Below, one piece after another: positions 14,060 through 14,712 of a DNA stretch of 14,712 bases; position 1 is the first letter of the stretch, and each line of letters starts with the position of its first letter. The stretch comes from DASSWB01 sp035705495 (GTDB lineage: Bacteria; Bacteroidota; Bacteroidia; Flavobacteriales; Flavobacteriaceae). The stretch lies in NCBI GenBank assembly GCA_035705495.1, contig DASSWB010000025.1, positions 1-14,712 on the forward strand. Reading direction: 5' to 3'. The position numbers and the translations under genes are program-made. The notes under the pieces were generated by a model that saw only the letters and a program-made list of their open reading frames with translations, did not search any database and had not been told where the DNA came from.

Positions 14060-14291
14060 TTAACAAAGACCTTGATTGTGCCAAAATGCTTTCTTTACTA
14101 TCATTTGTAAATCCGCTATTTTCAGCTTTCTCAAGTTTCGCTCGAATCCAGTCAATTTGAACTTGTTGTTTTCGGGCTTGTCTAATCAAGTCATTAACTA
14201 ATTCACTTTTACTTGAATATTCTTTACTGTCCACTTGATTTTTTAGCCACTCATCATTCGACTTTGTAAATGATATACTTTGTCTCGACAT
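14052..14291 (-). CDS. parD: ParD-family antitoxin
   Basis: A 79-residue antitoxin. The N-terminus MSRQSISFTKSNDEWLKNQV and the following SKEYSSKSELVNDLIRQAR form a ribbon-helix-helix DNA-binding domain (beta strand, helix, turn with S-S-K-S-E, helix) as in ParD/CopG. The C-terminal IDWIRAKLEKAENSGF and KESILAQSRSLLNG form the toxin-binding tail. I chose the ATG at 14291-14289 rather than an in-frame ATG 33 nt upstream (14324), because the RHH strand begins here and the longer version would run through the operator. It should neutralise ParE and repress its own operon from the palindrome at 14301-14328. The strand coding for the pair is opposite to both flanking genes. Confidence 0.92.
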   Translation of the reverse strand: MSRQSISFTKSNDEWLKNQVDSKEYSSKSELVNDLIRQARKQQVQIDWIRAKLEKAENSGFTNDSKESILAQSRSLLNG

Positions 14292-14300
14292 AATTTTATT

Positions 14301-14328
14301 GTTTTTGATGTAAAAGTACACCAAAAAC
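14301..14328. promoter_or_regulatory. Palindromic operator of parDE
   Basis: Imperfect 28-nt palindrome: GTTTTTG (14301-14307) pairs with CAAAAAC (14322-14328) and the inner TGTA with TACA, so 11 of 14 positions per half are symmetric. It lies 10 nt upstream of the parD start and covers the predicted -7 box, as expected for an autorepressed ribbon-helix-helix antitoxin. Confidence 0.7.
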
Positions 14329-14342
14329 GAATCATTTACAAA
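14311..14342 (-). promoter_or_regulatory. Putative parDE promoter
   Basis: On the minus strand TTTG (complement of 14339-14342), 20-nt spacer, then TACTTTTA (complement of 14311-14318), one base off TAnnTTTG. The -7 box lies inside the palindromic operator. The spacer equals that of the DUF1328 promoter. Confidence 0.55.
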
Positions 14343-14514
14343 AGGTTTCCCACTATTTAATATGCATAATAATATTTCAACTGCCCATTATGAAAACTGA
14401 AATTTAAAAAATGTCACCAGTAAGTTCCAAGAATCAGCAATAAGTTCAAATGCTTGTCTTCTTCAACGATTTTATCAGACAACTCTCGTTTTTTACTCGA
14501 GAAAAATAAGCAAA

Positions 14515-14542
14515 CTTGAATTTGGGAAGTTCCAAATTCAAG
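14515..14542. promoter_or_regulatory. 28-nt perfect-arm palindrome upstream of the 39-residue gene
   Basis: CTTGAATTTGG (14515-14525) is the exact reverse complement of CCAAATTCAAG (14532-14542), with GAAGTT between. No T-run follows, so it is not a terminator. It is centred at about 14528.5, some 41-44 nt upstream of the transcription start implied by the -7 box at 14559-14566, a typical place for a dimeric activator. Confidence 0.65.
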
Positions 14543-14558
14543 TGACGCAACCTTTTTA

Positions 14559-14566
14559 TATATTTG
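14559..14566 (+). promoter_or_regulatory. Putative -7 box TATATTTG for the 39-residue gene
   Basis: Exact TAnnTTTG match 26 nt before the ATG at 14593. No TTTG is present about 20 nt upstream; the palindrome's right arm occupies the -33 position. Confidence 0.6.
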
Positions 14567-14592
14567 CATCTATTGTATAGAAACCCGATTCT

Positions 14593-14712
14593 ATGACCAC
14601 ATTTCTTATCATTCTGGGAAGTTTATTAGTTGTAAATTTCTTGTTACTGACCTTCAGTTGCAATGATGACACAAAAGATGAGGAAGCTCGGGAATTACCA
14701 GTCGATGAGTGA
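14593..14712 (+). CDS. Small membrane peptide of 39 residues, unknown function
   Basis: A short ORF ending with TGA on the last base of the window. It begins MTTFLIILGSLLVVNFLLL, then TFSCNDDTKDEEARELPVDE. The first 23 residues make one transmembrane helix; the tail is strongly acidic. Cys24 follows the helix, but the residues before it (T-F-S) and the lack of N-terminal Lys/Arg do not make a convincing lipobox, so a membrane-anchored peptide is more likely than a lipoprotein. A -7 box and palindrome directly upstream support it being a real gene. I do not recognise the family. Genes to the right are not visible, so whether it leads an operon is unknown. Alternative: a fortuitous ORF. Confidence 0.6.
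   Translation: MTTFLIILGSLLVVNFLLLTFSCNDDTKDEEARELPVDE

Larger units (their letters stand above)
14343..14592. other. Intergenic region upstream of the 39-residue gene
   Basis: About 250 nt without an ORF I can support. It holds two TAAGTTC-type direct repeats (14421-14430 TAAGTTCCAA, 14441-14450 TAAGTTCAAA) exactly 20 nt apart, and a 28-nt palindrome and -7 box listed separately. The rest is AT-rich with no clear RNA structure. Confidence 0.5.

Noticed and set aside
14052..14324. Longer 90-residue version of the ParD antitoxin
   Set aside because: The extra eleven residues precede the ribbon-helix-helix strand and would be encoded across the promoter/operator; the start at 14291 is more consistent.
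1..14712. CRISPR array, transposon, prophage or known defence island
   Set aside because: No regularly spaced repeats, transposase, integrase or phage structural genes are visible; the parDE pair is the only accessory-type module.

Overview
The window reads as a low-GC chromosomal segment from a member of the Bacteroidota, most likely Flavobacteriaceae-like. Genes lack Shine-Dalgarno sequences, several starts are preceded by the Bacteroidota -7 box TAnnTTTG, and many products are typical of that group: a one-chain E1 alpha/beta 2-oxoacid dehydrogenase, a DUF1835 protein, a short HPF, and a PPTase-family remnant of a type I know from flavobacteria. No rRNA, tRNA, IS element, phage gene or CRISPR array is visible. 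Genus cannot be assigned by reading alone.

Layout. (1) 1-312 (-): N-terminus of an aconitase of the ~640-residue 'Aquifex type', divergent from 546-848 (+), a short ribosome hibernation factor closed by a clean terminator. (2) 984-1928 (+): a TerC-family membrane protein, converging on 1955-2677 (-), a metallo-beta-lactamase-fold protein that has lost nearly all metal ligands; a hairpin at TerC's stop can terminate both. (3) 2766-3320 (-): a 4'-phosphopantetheinyl transferase-like pseudogene, read only by switching frame twice. (4) 3445-5238 (-): an envelope gene group in transcription order DUF1328 small membrane protein, [terminator], SPW-repeat membrane protein, lipocalin-like lipoprotein, glycine-zipper OmpA lipoprotein. 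(5) 5369-7375 (-): fused E1 of a branched-chain/2-oxoacid dehydrogenase, divergent from the next block. (6) 7513-13611 (+): a tight six-gene array: 2OG-Fe(II)/IPNS-like oxygenase, SUI1/YciH, DUF1835 protein, uridine phosphorylase-like enzyme, polyphosphate kinase Ppk1, and a signal-peptide-less periplasmic-binding-protein-fold protein overlapping ppk1 by 4 nt. (7) 13772-14291 (-): a ParDE-type toxin-antitoxin pair with a palindromic operator on its promoter. (8) 14593-14712 (+): a 39-residue membrane peptide gene behind a strong -7 box and a 28-nt palindrome.

Themes. Stress and stationary-phase physiology recurs (HPF, Ppk1, ParDE, DUF1328/SPW/OmpA envelope proteins). The items most worth a second look are the dead MBL-fold protein, the cytosolic binding protein tied to ppk1, the broken PPTase, and the palindrome-controlled 39-residue gene. 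I did not find a clearly new multi-gene defence or biosynthetic system.
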